This document shows positions 51,372-59,702 of a stretch of DNA of 64,000 bases, in pieces (position 1 is the first letter of the stretch; the number at the start of each line of letters is the position of its first letter). Position numbers and translations under genes: made by a program. The notes under the pieces were generated by a model. The model saw nothing but the letters and a program-made list of their open reading frames with translations, made no database searches and was not told the origin of the DNA. The stretch covers positions 1 to 64,000 of the forward strand of contig JAJDAK010000012.1 of NCBI GenBank assembly GCA_029261895.1, in the 5' to 3' direction. This stretch comes from Deltaproteobacteria bacterium (GTDB lineage: Bacteria; Myxococcota_A; UBA9160; SZUA-336).

Positions 51372-52903
51372 TGCGATTCATGGCATCCGCGGGCTTGGTA
51401 ATGATCTTGGCAGGCGTCGCGGCGTACTACACGACCGACGAACTCTCGATCTTTTCCGTGATCAATCTCAGTGTCGGACCCGGCTTGCTGGTCTTTGTAG
51501 CGATTCAGGAGACCCGACGCTTTCAGGGCTTTCGGGGCACATTCGCTCGCCGCGTGATGCTGCGCTGGGCGCTCATTCTCACCACTGTCATCCTCGCAGT
51601 GGTCGCGATCAATACCGCGGGACGCCACTGGGCCGGATACTTGGACTTCACGATCGAACGGAGCTACACGCTCGCCGAGCAGACCGTCGAAGTTTGCAAG
51701 GAGCTCGCAGAGGACCCGTCGGGTACACCCGCAGAACTCCTATTTTTCAAAGACACGCATCTTGCGCGCGACGTGAACTTACTAATTCGAAGCTACGAAT
51801 CGGCATGCGACAAAATCGATGCGCGCGAACTTCTGCTGGCCGAAGCCCCGAGCTACGCACAACCGCTGCTCAACGCATTCGAAGTGACCGTGCTCGCATG
51901 CCGCGACCAGAATTGCGAACTCGTTGGCTTTCCGAACGAAGAAAATATCACCAACGCATTGATCCGTTTGCTGAAGAAGCAGCAGATCTACGCCTACTTC
52001 ATGTTTGGACACGGTGAAGTCGATCTCGCAAACACCACCCCGCTCGGGTTCTCCGAGCTTGCTGCATCTCTTCGCAATGTCGGTATCGAGCCGCGCGGTC
52101 TGGTGGGCCCCGCACTGACGGAAATTCCCACAGACGCCGCGTTTTTAATCTTGGCTGCACCGCAGCGCGATTGGCTCGATGCCGAAATCGAAATACTGCG
52201 CGGCTACCTCAATGGCGGCGGGCGTGCGCTCGTATTCCTCGAACCCGAAATCGACATCAACTTTAATGGCTTGCTTGAAGAATGGGGGTTCGAGCTCCCT
52301 CCCGGTGTGGTTTCGGACCGCGCGGTGAGTCCACTGATCGAAGATCCGGATCCCATCAGTCTCCTGGTCAATCGCTATAACACCTTCCACGCCATCACTC
52401 GCAAGATGGGGCCGCGGACCATGACTCTCCTGCCGGGAACACGCGCGGTACTCTCTGTACGTAAACCTGAACCCGACGATCGAATCGGCGGGATCGCATT
52501 TTCAAGCGAGCATGCGTGGATCGAAAGCGACACCCGGGCGGCATTGCAGGGCCGTCCAACCCAACCGGATCCCGGCGAACTCGGAGGTCGGGAAATTCCG
52601 TTGGTGGCGGCCGGCAGCTACCCGCGCGAAGGACAGGAAGCTCGCCTGGTCATCTTCGGCGATAGAGATTTCGCCTCGAATCGACGCCTGCCCACCCTGT
52701 ATAACGTGGATCTTCTGCTGAACGCGGTTCGTTGGCTCGCGGAGGACGAACGGCATATTGGAATCCGCGCGAAAACCTGGACGCCCCATCAAGACCCGTT
52801 CACGCTGCAACAAACACTGAAATACTTCTATTCCTTCGCATTCCTACTCCCTGAGGTGCTGCTGCTCATCGGGATCAACGCCTGGTACCGCCAGCGGGGC
52901 TAG
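51371..52903 (+). CDS. GldG-like ABC transporter auxiliary protein
   Basis: A 510-residue protein with helices at about 5-20, 27-45 and 60-80, then a large extracytoplasmic part of the ABC_transp_aux type, and one C-terminal helix (FAFLLPEVLLLIGINAW). Seen are YFMFGHGEVDL, DWLDAEIEILRGYLNGGGRALVFLEPEID and FGDRDFASN. This is the third part of the GldAFG-like exporter. In Bacteroidetes the complex supports gliding. In other phyla homologues occur without gliding, so no motility is claimed. A DUF4340 gene that often follows is not present here. Confidence 0.88.
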   Translation: MRFMASAGLVMILAGVAAYYTTDELSIFSVINLSVGPGLLVFVAIQETRRFQGFRGTFARRVMLRWALILTTVILAVVAINTAGRHWAGYLDFTIERSYTLAEQTVEVCKELAEDPSGTPAELLFFKDTHLARDVNLLIRSYESACDKIDARELLLAEAPSYAQPLLNAFEVTVLACRDQNCELVGFPNEENITNALIRLLKKQQIYAYFMFGHGEVDLANTTPLGFSELAASLRNVGIEPRGLVGPALTEIPTDAAFLILAAPQRDWLDAEIEILRGYLNGGGRALVFLEPEIDINFNGLLEEWGFELPPGVVSDRAVSPLIEDPDPISLLVNRYNTFHAITRKMGPRTMTLLPGTRAVLSVRKPEPDDRIGGIAFSSEHAWIESDTRAALQGRPTQPDPGELGGREIPLVAAGSYPREGQEARLVIFGDRDFASNRRLPTLYNVDLLLNAVRWLAEDERHIGIRAKTWTPHQDPFTLQQTLKYFYSFAFLLPEVLLLIGINAWYRQRG

Positions 52904-53138
52904 CGGTCGGCCCTGCACCCGGGTTGCCTGCGCTTGAAGTTGAAGATTCACCGCAACTTTCCCGTCCAACCCGCCACTGAACCGATACTGTGGTGCGGGT
53001 GTTTCCAGTGGCACTCGAAATCGGGTCATGCGATGTAGTAGGATTCGAGCCCCCAGCGATTCCAGTGAATCGTCCAGATGCAGTTTGGGGCGATAACAAC
53101 TGGGATATTGCTCAGTAGATGAGAGGAGATTTCGGGCC
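52904..53138. other. 235-nt gap without a supported gene
   Basis: Between the GldG-like stop and the DsbA-like ATG. A 98-codon minus-strand frame spans it (52844-53140), but it lacks a Shine-Dalgarno and recognisable family features and overlaps both neighbours. It may be decayed coding sequence. A GAGAGGAG ribosome-binding site for the downstream gene lies at its right end. Confidence 0.5.
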
Positions 53139-53879
53139 ATGAAGCAGCGAATATTTGGAACCGTCGCGATGATTTTCGCGTTGACGTTGGCAGGCTGCCA
53201 ACCGTCGAGCAGTGATCAGGCGGAACAGCTTATTGAACAAAACAAGAAGATCCTTGCGAAGCTCAAGAAGATCGAAGACGACATGAAGACCGCCAAAGCG
53301 GCTCCGGCGGCTCGACGGCCTCAGGCCCCGCAGGAAGACCCGAATAAGGTTTATGACATCGATCTAGCGAACGCGCCCATCAAGGGTAAGGCAGAAGCCA
53401 AGGTCACGTTGGTCGAGTACTCTGACTTTCAGTGTCCGTACTGCTCACGCGTGAACCCGCTAATCAAGTCGCTGATGGATAAGTATCCAAACGACTTGAA
53501 GGTAGCGTTCAAGCACTTCCCGCTGAGCTTCCACCAGGCCGCACGCCCGGCGGCAGCCGCATCCATGGCCGCTCAGGCACAGGGTAAGTTCTGGGAAATG
53601 CACGATGCGATCTTCGCGAATCAGAGTGCACTCAACGCTGCGAATTTCGACGACATGGCCACGAAGGCCGGCCTTGATCTTGCGAAGTTCAAGTCGGATC
53701 TCGAAGCCAATCGCGCGAAATACGACGAAGCCATTTCGTCCGACTTCAAACAAGGTCAGGCGGTGGGCGTTCGCGGTACGCCGACGCTCTACTTGAACGG
53801 TAAGAAGGTTCAGAACCGTTCGGTCGAGGGTATCAGCGCAATGATCGAATCCGCGCTAAAGGGTGACTCAGACTCCTAA
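53139..53879 (+). CDS. DsbA-family thioredoxin-fold lipoprotein
   Basis: A 246-residue exported protein: lipobox LAGC with C20, a Lys/Glu-rich coiled coil at about 24-53, an Ala/Pro linker, and a DsbA-like domain from about 75. The active site is C99-P-Y-C102 (YSDFQCPYCSRVNP) with the cis-proline in GVRGTPTLYLNGK. The helical insert (FHQAARPAAAASMAAQAQGKFWEMHD) is typical of the DsbA/ScsC-like group. It likely oxidises or isomerises disulfides at the envelope. GAGAGGAG precedes the ATG and a strong terminator follows, so it appears monocistronic. Confidence 0.92.
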   Translation: MKQRIFGTVAMIFALTLAGCQPSSSDQAEQLIEQNKKILAKLKKIEDDMKTAKAAPAARRPQAPQEDPNKVYDIDLANAPIKGKAEAKVTLVEYSDFQCPYCSRVNPLIKSLMDKYPNDLKVAFKHFPLSFHQAARPAAAASMAAQAQGKFWEMHDAIFANQSALNAANFDDMATKAGLDLAKFKSDLEANRAKYDEAISSDFKQGQAVGVRGTPTLYLNGKKVQNRSVEGISAMIESALKGDSDS

Positions 53880-53897
53880 ACGAGTCGACGATGAATT

Positions 53898-53930
53898 AAA
53901 GCCGGTGGCCTACGCGGTCACCGGCTTTTT
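53898..53930 (+). terminator. Intrinsic terminator after the DsbA-like gene
   Basis: AAAGCCGGTG pairs with CACCGGCTTT around an 11-nt loop and runs into TTTTT. It begins 19 nt after the stop. The A-run on the left means it can also act on the minus strand for the convergent DUF1499 gene. Confidence 0.85.
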
Positions 53931-53949
53931 CATTTTGGGTCCGCGACCG

Positions 53950-54657
53950 TTACCCCGCCTGCAGCGCCGAAAGAAATTGTCGAATGCGCGCCGCGTTAGC
54001 GCCTAGGTCGCCCCGTCCCAACCGTGATTTCGATCGCATGTCGATTCGCGTGCCTGCCCCCTCGGGTGTCAGACGAATCACGATATCGTCGACGAAGCGG
54101 AAAACTTTGCTGGTCGACGTCGCGCGAATGATCCCCTGTACGGCATTGGCTTCGATGATCTCCCAATCCGCGTTTGCTTCAGCGATCGCAAGTGCCTGCT
54201 CGAACGCTTGCGCGGGTGCAAGGCTGAGAGAGACGGGTTGGATGTCTGGATAAGCAGCGCGCTGAATCTCGGCGAGATCCGTCGGTTCGTCCGCCTCGGG
54301 CAACGGCGACGCCGCTGCAGCAACATCGACCCGCATCGCGGGTGGGTTTTCGAGGTCTGTGGTGATGTCGTTGATCATCGGCGCGGGATCGCGAAGACGC
54401 GTGGCGAAAACGATAAGGAAGAGCAAAACGGGCACCAATGCAGCTTTCAAGGCTTGAGGTCGCCAGCTCCGTCCCCAGGCCGCGGCAAACGCGGCGGCGC
54501 CAGCGAAGATCATGCCGAAGACCGCGGCAAGCACGACCCCCATGAAGAACAGGCCAAAGCCCGCGTCCGGCCCGAGCAGCCCGCTATAACTGCCGAGCGG
54601 CCCGATCGTCACGAGCGTCAGAATGATGTAAGTGGGTAAACGCCATGCCATGGTCAT
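53950..54657 (-). CDS. DUF1499 domain membrane protein
   Basis: A 235-residue protein with three N-terminal helices (about 6-24, 32-62 and 70-87), then the DUF1499 domain: AYPDIQPVSLSLAPAQAFEQ, WEIIEANAVQGIIRATSTS, FRFVDDIVIRLTPEGAGTRIDMRSKSR and a final helix. The Ala-rich link at about 105-125 separates membrane and soluble parts. The family is widespread and uncharacterised. It converges on the DsbA-like gene across the bidirectional terminator. Confidence 0.85.
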   Translation of the reverse strand: MTMAWRLPTYIILTLVTIGPLGSYSGLLGPDAGFGLFFMGVVLAAVFGMIFAGAAAFAAAWGRSWRPQALKAALVPVLLFLIVFATRLRDPAPMINDITTDLENPPAMRVDVAAAASPLPEADEPTDLAEIQRAAYPDIQPVSLSLAPAQAFEQALAIAEANADWEIIEANAVQGIIRATSTSKVFRFVDDIVIRLTPEGAGTRIDMRSKSRLGRGDLGANAARIRQFLSALQAG

Positions 54658-54746
54658 GAGACTCCTCCTGCGTGATCCAGGCCGGCATTCTAGCGTGACC
54701 GGCGCCCCACTTGTTGCATTCCGTCAAAGACGCCACGCTACCCAGC

Positions 54747-55643
54747 ATGGGACATGACCACGGGGGCCACGAAGCCTCGAGCCGCAGCCGCTTGCGCGCC
54801 GCACTCGCAATTACAGCTACGATTTTCATCCTTGAACTGGTCGGAGGCGTAATCACCGGATCCATCGCGTTGCTCGCCGACGCTGGCCACATGCTGACCG
54901 ACGTCGGCGCACTCACCGTGGCACTCTTCGCAGCCTATCTCGCGAGCCGCCCGCGTGACGCGCAAATGAGCTTTGGTTACGGGCGCGTGGAGATCCTGGC
55001 TGCGCTTGGGAACGGCGTCCTGCTTGGCGGCGTGAGCGTCGCCATCCTATTCGAGTCGCTGGAACGCCTTTGGGAGCCACGCAGCATTGATCCGCTACCG
55101 ATGATCACGATCGCGGTGATCGGACTCGCGGCCAATTTGGTTTCTGCGAAAATCCTGCAGCCCGCCGCCCACCGCAACCTGAATACAAAAGCCGCGCTCT
55201 TCCACGTGATCGGCGACGCGCTCGGCTCGGTCGCGGCGATTGTCGCAGGCCTATCGATCTGGCTTTGGAACTGGACCCCCGCTGACGCGCTCGCAGGACT
55301 GGTGATCGCCTTGCTGGTCGTGGGCAGCGCGGTGCATCTGGTCCGGGAATCCATCGGAATTCTGCTCGACGGCGTACCCCGCCACCTCAACCTTCAAGAA
55401 ATTGCCAAAGAGGTCGTCGACATCGCGGGCATCAAAGCCGTCCATGACCTGCATATCTGGACGGTTTCCTCAGGATTCTTCTCCATGAGCGCACATGTCG
55501 ACTTGGTATCCGGCGCCGATGCCGAGGCCGCCCGACGACAGGTCCATCAGTTGCTGCACCAGAAATACGGGATCGTTCACACGACGATTCAGACCGAAGC
55601 CGCCCCCGCGCTACTGAGCATCGAAGGCGAGCGTACCCTATAA
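54747..55643 (+). CDS. CDF family divalent metal cation exporter
   Basis: A 298-residue cation diffusion facilitator. It starts MGHDHGGH, a short His-rich metal-binding end. Six helices follow, with metal-site residues D45, H48 and D52 in LLADAGHMLTDVG and HVIGDALGS in the fifth helix. The C-terminal cytoplasmic domain has HDLHIWTVSSGFFSMSAHVDL. This resembles CzcD/ZitB-type Zn2+/Cd2+/Co2+ exporters. The ATG at 54747 is used; an in-frame TTG at 54711 would add 12 residues. Zinc is the most likely substrate, from family knowledge. Confidence 0.93.
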   Translation: MGHDHGGHEASSRSRLRAALAITATIFILELVGGVITGSIALLADAGHMLTDVGALTVALFAAYLASRPRDAQMSFGYGRVEILAALGNGVLLGGVSVAILFESLERLWEPRSIDPLPMITIAVIGLAANLVSAKILQPAAHRNLNTKAALFHVIGDALGSVAAIVAGLSIWLWNWTPADALAGLVIALLVVGSAVHLVRESIGILLDGVPRHLNLQEIAKEVVDIAGIKAVHDLHIWTVSSGFFSMSAHVDLVSGADAEAARRQVHQLLHQKYGIVHTTIQTEAAPALLSIEGERTL

Positions 55644-55644
55644 T
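55639..55644 (+). promoter_or_regulatory. Possible infA -10 element
   Basis: A perfect TATAAT overlaps the stop codon of the CDF gene, about 40 nt before the infA ATG. No good -35 hexamer is found at 16-18 bp, so this is tentative. Confidence 0.35.
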
Positions 55645-55684
55645 GCGGCCCGCCCGACTTGGGGAAATCGACGACAGGAACTGA

Positions 55685-55930
55685 ATGGCTAAGAAAGACC
55701 TCATCCAGGTCAGCGGTACAGTGGATAAAATTCTCGGCGGCGGCCGCTACCGCATCACGCTCGACAATGGACATACCATCACTGCGCAGCTCAGCGGGCG
55801 CATGCGTCGGTTCCATATCCGGGTCATTTCAGGCGATCGCGTGCAATGCGGCGTTTCGCCCTACGACCCCACGCACGGCTTCATCACCTACCGCGAGCCT
55901 CCGGGTGGACGGCCCGGACCTGCCACCTAG
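55685..55930 (+). CDS. infA: Translation initiation factor IF-1
   Basis: An 81-residue S1/OB-fold IF-1 that occupies the ribosomal A site during initiation. Signatures: MAKKDLIQVSGTVDKIL, the strand YRITLDNGHTITAQLSGRMRR, IRVISGDRVQ, SPYDPTHGFITYRE. It carries a Pro/Gly tail (PPGGRPGPAT) that the usual 72-residue IF-1 lacks, and a cysteine in VQCGV. AGGA lies before the ATG. It stands alone, not in a ribosomal protein operon, so a second infA may exist elsewhere. Only 3 nt separate it from the convergent ferritin-like gene. Confidence 0.92.
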   Translation: MAKKDLIQVSGTVDKILGGGRYRITLDNGHTITAQLSGRMRRFHIRVISGDRVQCGVSPYDPTHGFITYREPPGGRPGPAT

Positions 55931-55933
55931 TCC

Positions 55934-57049
55934 TTAGGCGCGGAGCGCACGCCCGATCTTTTTGCGATTTCGGTTGATGTCACGCAGATAGGCGATGCCG
56001 TCCTGCGCGACCGCTTCACCCACGGTTTCATCGCTCTCCGCTTCAAGCTCTTTCATATCAACCCATGCGGCATATAGCGGCGCCGTGCGATCCGTGATGA
56101 TGCCGGCCTTGAGTAACGTCTTGATCAAGACGCGGAAAATATTCGTGCCCTGACGCATCAGCCGACGCCGATCTTCGTCACCGAAGGATTCCGCGACCGC
56201 ACTTCTAACCCATTCCCAATCCAAACCGAACTGTTGATAGATCACCTGCTTCTGCTCCGGGCTCACCAGGTTGTAGAAGATGGTTTCGAAACAACGCGCC
56301 GCCCAGTCTTCGACCTTCTCGTGTTCCTCAGTAGTCAGTTTGGGCACCGTTCGATCCGCCCAAATTTTTCCAAAGCGATGATGAAACGCTTCATCGGTCA
56401 TGACCAACTGCACCATACGCCGCAGCAACGGATCACGCGTCTTCGAATGGATCGTCGCAAACGCTCCCATCGCAAGACCTTCGATCAACATCTGCATCCC
56501 GACAAGTTTCTTATAAACCTCAGGCGCGAGCACGACTTCGTTGAGCAACCCGCCTAACGTTTTGCCGACGGGGAGCGGCGTGCCGAAGCGATGTTTGATG
56601 TACATCGAAAACGCGGTGACATGTCGTGCTTCTTCTCGCGTTTGATTCGCCGCGTATTCCTGCGCGCCCGGATCACGAAGGATGTGACAGAGACTCGCCG
56701 AGAGCGAAAGCGCGCCTTGCTCGCCGTGCAAAATGCTGGAGAGCGACCAACGCGTGCTCTGGTTCACCAACTCAATTTGCTGACCTTCATCGAGACGATC
56801 CGTGACCGCGGTGTTCATCTCCATAATGAAATCGCGCGGCATCAACGTATCGTGCTTCATGTCGAAATCATCGTCATTGAAGTCGAGATACGCGGGATCG
56901 GTTGGGTCCCAGAAATGATCCACCGTCGCTGAGATGATCTCATCGAACGCATCGGTACGTTCACCGTAACGCTCGACATCGATCATCGATGGAAAATCGC
57001 GCGGATCAACTGCGTTGTAAATAGGATCGTGCGTAATATGGTCAGGCAT
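55934..57049 (-). CDS. Ferritin-like di-iron oxidase/oxygenase
   Basis: A 371-residue helical protein with a full di-iron site: E110 (LHGEQG), E140 and H143 (REEARH), E190 (LIEGLAMG), E220 and H223 (DEAFHH). The pattern E, ExxH, E, ExxH is that of ribonucleotide reductase R2-like and AurF-like oxygenases. The ATG at 57049 has AAGGA 8 nt upstream; an ATG 7 codons earlier reads through that site. It is 13 nt downstream of a TetR regulator gene on the same strand, so it is probably the regulated gene. The substrate is unknown. Confidence 0.85.
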   Translation of the reverse strand: MPDHITHDPIYNAVDPRDFPSMIDVERYGERTDAFDEIISATVDHFWDPTDPAYLDFNDDDFDMKHDTLMPRDFIMEMNTAVTDRLDEGQQIELVNQSTRWSLSSILHGEQGALSLSASLCHILRDPGAQEYAANQTREEARHVTAFSMYIKHRFGTPLPVGKTLGGLLNEVVLAPEVYKKLVGMQMLIEGLAMGAFATIHSKTRDPLLRRMVQLVMTDEAFHHRFGKIWADRTVPKLTTEEHEKVEDWAARCFETIFYNLVSPEQKQVIYQQFGLDWEWVRSAVAESFGDEDRRRLMRQGTNIFRVLIKTLLKAGIITDRTAPLYAAWVDMKELEAESDETVGEAVAQDGIAYLRDINRNRKKIGRALRA

Positions 57050-57062
57050 GGTTACGTTCCTT

Positions 57063-57689
57063 CTAGCCACATATATCTGATTGAATCCCGATCACTCCCG
57101 AGAGTTGCATCGTGACAAGCGTTTCCAACACGGTGTCTCGATCGGTCCCCGGTTGAGACTCCGCCCACCAGGTAATCACTCGAGCCCACATACCCACGAT
57201 GGCCTGCGCGGCCACCATGGGATCGGTCATCACTGGCACCTCCGCATGCGAGCGGCGGTGTTCCAAATCCTCCGCAACCCATCCGACTAGGTGATCTAAA
57301 ACGTCAGCACCCAGCCCTCCGCCGGCGTGATCACGGCCAAAGAGAATGCGCACGACGTCGCCGTTTTCTTCGGCGAAGCGAAGCAACTCGGACGCGCGTT
57401 GGCGCATGGCTGCCAGATGATCACGGCTGTCTTCTTGGCGCGCGACTTCAAGCCTGGCCTTGAGCGACTCGATGGCTTCGAAAACGATCTCCCGAAAGAG
57501 ATCATGCTTGTCTTTGAAATGCAGATAGAAGGTTCCGGACGCTACACCGGCGCGGTTGGCGATTTCGTGCGTCGTGACCTTGTGGAGCCCGCGCTCCGCG
57601 AAGAGTGTTCGCGCGCTCGCACGGAGCCGCTGGCTCGTGGCCTCTCGGCTGCGTTGCGGGGCTGATTTTAATGCGGGACTGACACTCAT
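57063..57689 (-). CDS. TetR/AcrR family transcriptional regulator
   Basis: About 208 residues. The N-terminal helix-turn-helix reads ASARTLFAERGLHKVTTHEI, then ANRAGVASGTFYLHFKDKHDL, the classic TetR DNA-binding domain. The C-terminal ligand domain has WWAESQPGTDRDTVLETLVTMQLSG. The ATG at 57689 lies in a palindrome likely to be its own operator; an ATG at 57713 is an alternative start. It heads a two-gene unit with the di-iron protein and is divergent from nhaA. An inducer such as an acyl-CoA or toxic lipophile is possible but not shown. Confidence 0.9.
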   Translation of the reverse strand: MSVSPALKSAPQRSREATSQRLRASARTLFAERGLHKVTTHEIANRAGVASGTFYLHFKDKHDLFREIVFEAIESLKARLEVARQEDSRDHLAAMRQRASELLRFAEENGDVVRILFGRDHAGGGLGADVLDHLVGWVAEDLEHRRSHAEVPVMTDPMVAAQAIVGMWARVITWWAESQPGTDRDTVLETLVTMQLSGVIGIQSDICG

Positions 57690-57695
57690 GTCAGT
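57678..57695. promoter_or_regulatory. Candidate TetR operator palindrome
   Basis: ACTGACA-CTCA-TGTCAGT is a perfect 7-bp inverted repeat with a 4-bp centre, covering the regulator's start codon. A second small palindrome CAGTTACTG (57692-57700) abuts it. The region is shared with the nhaA upstream region, so both directions could be affected. Confidence 0.5.
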
Positions 57696-57807
57696 TACTG
57701 AATCTATCGTCATACGCCTGAATCCGTCAACCCTGAAGTCCAGCTATTGCCAGCGTGGTAATTCCCAGGTACACGGTCGACGGCCCGTATTCAGGAGGAA
57801 TGTCCCT

Positions 57808-59139
57808 TTGAGCGAACTCAAACCCCCAGTCGGTTTCGCCCTACCCGCATTGCCCGCTCGCGCGGTCGACCGGGTCATTGAGCCGCTGCGCCGCTTTCTG
57901 CATATCGAAGCCGCCAGTGGTGTGGTGCTGCTCGTCTGTGCCGTCATCGCACTGGTCTGGGCGAACTCAGGCGCCTCAGATACGTACTTTCACATCCTCC
58001 ACACTCCAATCTTCGTGGGGATCGGCGAGTTCCAGCTCAACATGACGCTGCACCATTGGATCAACGATGCACTCATGACGATCTTTTTCTTCGTCGTCGG
58101 TCTCGAAATCAAACGAGAATTCGTCTCCGGTGAGCTGAATGACCCCAAACGTGCCGCGCTACCGCTGGCAGCGGCACTCGGCGGGATGGTCGCACCCGCG
58201 GCCATCTATCTTCTTTTCCAATACGGAGAGGCTGGCGAGCGTGGCTGGGGCATTCCGATGGCAACCGATATCGCGTTCGTCGTCGGCGTAATGGCCCTGC
58301 TGGGACCGCGCGTACCCCACGGATTGCGCGTGATGCTGCTGACACTGGCGATCGCGGACGATATCGGTGCGGTCATCGTGATTGCCATCGGATACACCGA
58401 CGATCTTTCAATGCTGCCACTCGTGCTCGGCTTCATGGGCTTTGGCTTTTGCATGCTGCTCAACTACGCGGGTGTTCGCAATGTGTGGATCTATACCTTT
58501 ATCGGTGGCTTGATCTGGTGCGCGTTCTTGGCTTCGGGAGTTCATTCCACCATCGCTGGCGTAATTCTAGGCTTGATCACACCGGCATATCCCTGGCTGG
58601 GTCAGAGACCGTTCTCCGACAGCATCGAAAAGATCAAAGACTTTCTCCAAGGCGAGGGCTGGTCGGACCACCACGAGGCACCCAACGACGCCCTGCAGCA
58701 GTTGGAAATCACCGCACGGGAAACGCGCTCCCCGTTGCTGCGGCTCGAGCGCGCGCTTCATCCATGGTCGGCATTTCTCATCATGCCGCTCTTCGCCCTC
58801 GCGAACGCCGGGGTGGTGCTGAAGATGGATGCGTTCGCACATCCGGTTCAAATGGCCGTCTTCTGCGGGCTCACTCTCGGCAAGCCGATCGGTGTGATGG
58901 CCATAAGTTGGATCTTCGTCAAACTCGGCGTCGCGCGGCTCCCTACGGGCGCGACCTGGCGTATGATGCTCGGCGCTGGCTGCCTGGCCGGAATCGGCTT
59001 CACGATGGCGCTTTTCGTGGCTGGGCTCGCGGTCAGCGGCGACCTTCTTGACCCTGCAAAGATCGGAATTTTCTCTGCGTCGCTGATCTCAGGTATCCTG
59101 GGCTATATCATTCTCGCGACCAGCAAACGCGCGAGCTAG
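57808..59139 (+). CDS. nhaA: Na+/H+ antiporter NhaA
   Basis: A 443-residue antiporter exchanging Na+ or Li+ for H+ across the inner membrane. The transport aspartates D184-D185 stand in LAIADDIGAVIVIAIGY, and D154 in MATDIAF. Other motifs are MTIFFFVVGLEIKREFVSGEL, ASGVHSTIAGVILGL and LGKPIGVM. The true start is a TTG at 57808 with AGGAGGA 8 nt upstream; the open frame further upstream belongs to the antisense of the tetR gene. About 12 helices. The ADDIGA motif replaces VDDL.A of E. coli, as in many NhaA proteins. Confidence 0.93.
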   Translation: MSELKPPVGFALPALPARAVDRVIEPLRRFLHIEAASGVVLLVCAVIALVWANSGASDTYFHILHTPIFVGIGEFQLNMTLHHWINDALMTIFFFVVGLEIKREFVSGELNDPKRAALPLAAALGGMVAPAAIYLLFQYGEAGERGWGIPMATDIAFVVGVMALLGPRVPHGLRVMLLTLAIADDIGAVIVIAIGYTDDLSMLPLVLGFMGFGFCMLLNYAGVRNVWIYTFIGGLIWCAFLASGVHSTIAGVILGLITPAYPWLGQRPFSDSIEKIKDFLQGEGWSDHHEAPNDALQQLEITARETRSPLLRLERALHPWSAFLIMPLFALANAGVVLKMDAFAHPVQMAVFCGLTLGKPIGVMAISWIFVKLGVARLPTGATWRMMLGAGCLAGIGFTMALFVAGLAVSGDLLDPAKIGIFSASLISGILGYIILATSKRAS

Positions 59140-59153
59140 GAGGACTCGATTTC

Positions 59154-59702
59154 ATGGCTACGAACACGACACAGACCGCGCGACCGCGCGTACTTTTGGT
59201 GTCGGGAAGTGCGAGCGACCTCGATTTGGTCCTTCAATGCCAGGAAATGTTGGAGGAGCTCGAAATTCCCAGCGATATCCGTGTGGTCTCCGCCCACCGC
59301 ACACCCGACGCCGCCGCAGAGACCGCACGCAACGCCGAGAAGGAAGGCTTCGAAGTCATCATCGCGTTTGCCGGCATGGCCGCACATCTCGCTGGAGTCG
59401 CCGCAGCGTTTTCACGCTTGCCGGTGATCGCCGTGCCAATCGCCGTCGGCGCAATTCAAGGCGTGGACGCCGCGCTTGCATCGCTGCAGATGCCTCCCGG
59501 CACTCCCGTCGCTGCGGTCGCGATTAACGGTTCCAAGAATGGCGCACTGCTTGCGGCGCGTATTCTCGCATTGGCCGACCCCGAGCTACGAGATCGACTC
59601 AATCGCCACACCGAAAAAGAGCGTGAGCGATACGCGCCCGATCGGATCGCAGCGGAGATCGAGCGTAGACGACAGGAAAGGCACGCGGCTCGAAAGAAAT
59701 GA
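59154..59702 (+). CDS. purE: PurE-family carboxylase/mutase, class II-like
   Basis: A 182-residue PurE-fold protein. It has LVSGSASDLDLV, then RVVSAHRTPDAA with the conserved His, and QMPPGTPVAAVAINGSKNGALLA. The segment that reads GAGGAAHLPG in class I enzymes is FAGMAAHLAG here, and MPPG/SKN agree better with class II PurE (AIR carboxylase using CO2) than with N5-CAIR mutase. The C-terminus is a charged helix (EKERERYAPDRIAAEIERRR). An AGGAGG Shine-Dalgarno stands 9 nt before the ATG. No purK is adjacent, which fits class II. It overlaps the CaCA exchanger gene by 4 nt. Confidence 0.85.
   Translation: MATNTTQTARPRVLLVSGSASDLDLVLQCQEMLEELEIPSDIRVVSAHRTPDAAAETARNAEKEGFEVIIAFAGMAAHLAGVAAAFSRLPVIAVPIAVGAIQGVDAALASLQMPPGTPVAAVAINGSKNGALLAARILALADPELRDRLNRHTEKERERYAPDRIAAEIERRRQERHAARKK

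Noticed and set aside
49852..52903. Gliding motility locus
   Set aside because: Only the GldA/F/G-like exporter is present; none of the motor or secretion genes of gliding is in the window, and homologues occur in non-gliding bacteria.
52844..53140. 98-codon minus-strand frame in the gap after the GldG-like gene
   Set aside because: No Shine-Dalgarno, overlaps both neighbours, no recognisable domain. A decayed gene cannot be excluded.
57556..59139. 527-residue version of NhaA
   Set aside because: The first 84 codons lie over the antisense of tetR; a TTG with an AGGAGGA Shine-Dalgarno at 57808 gives the normal NhaA N-terminus.
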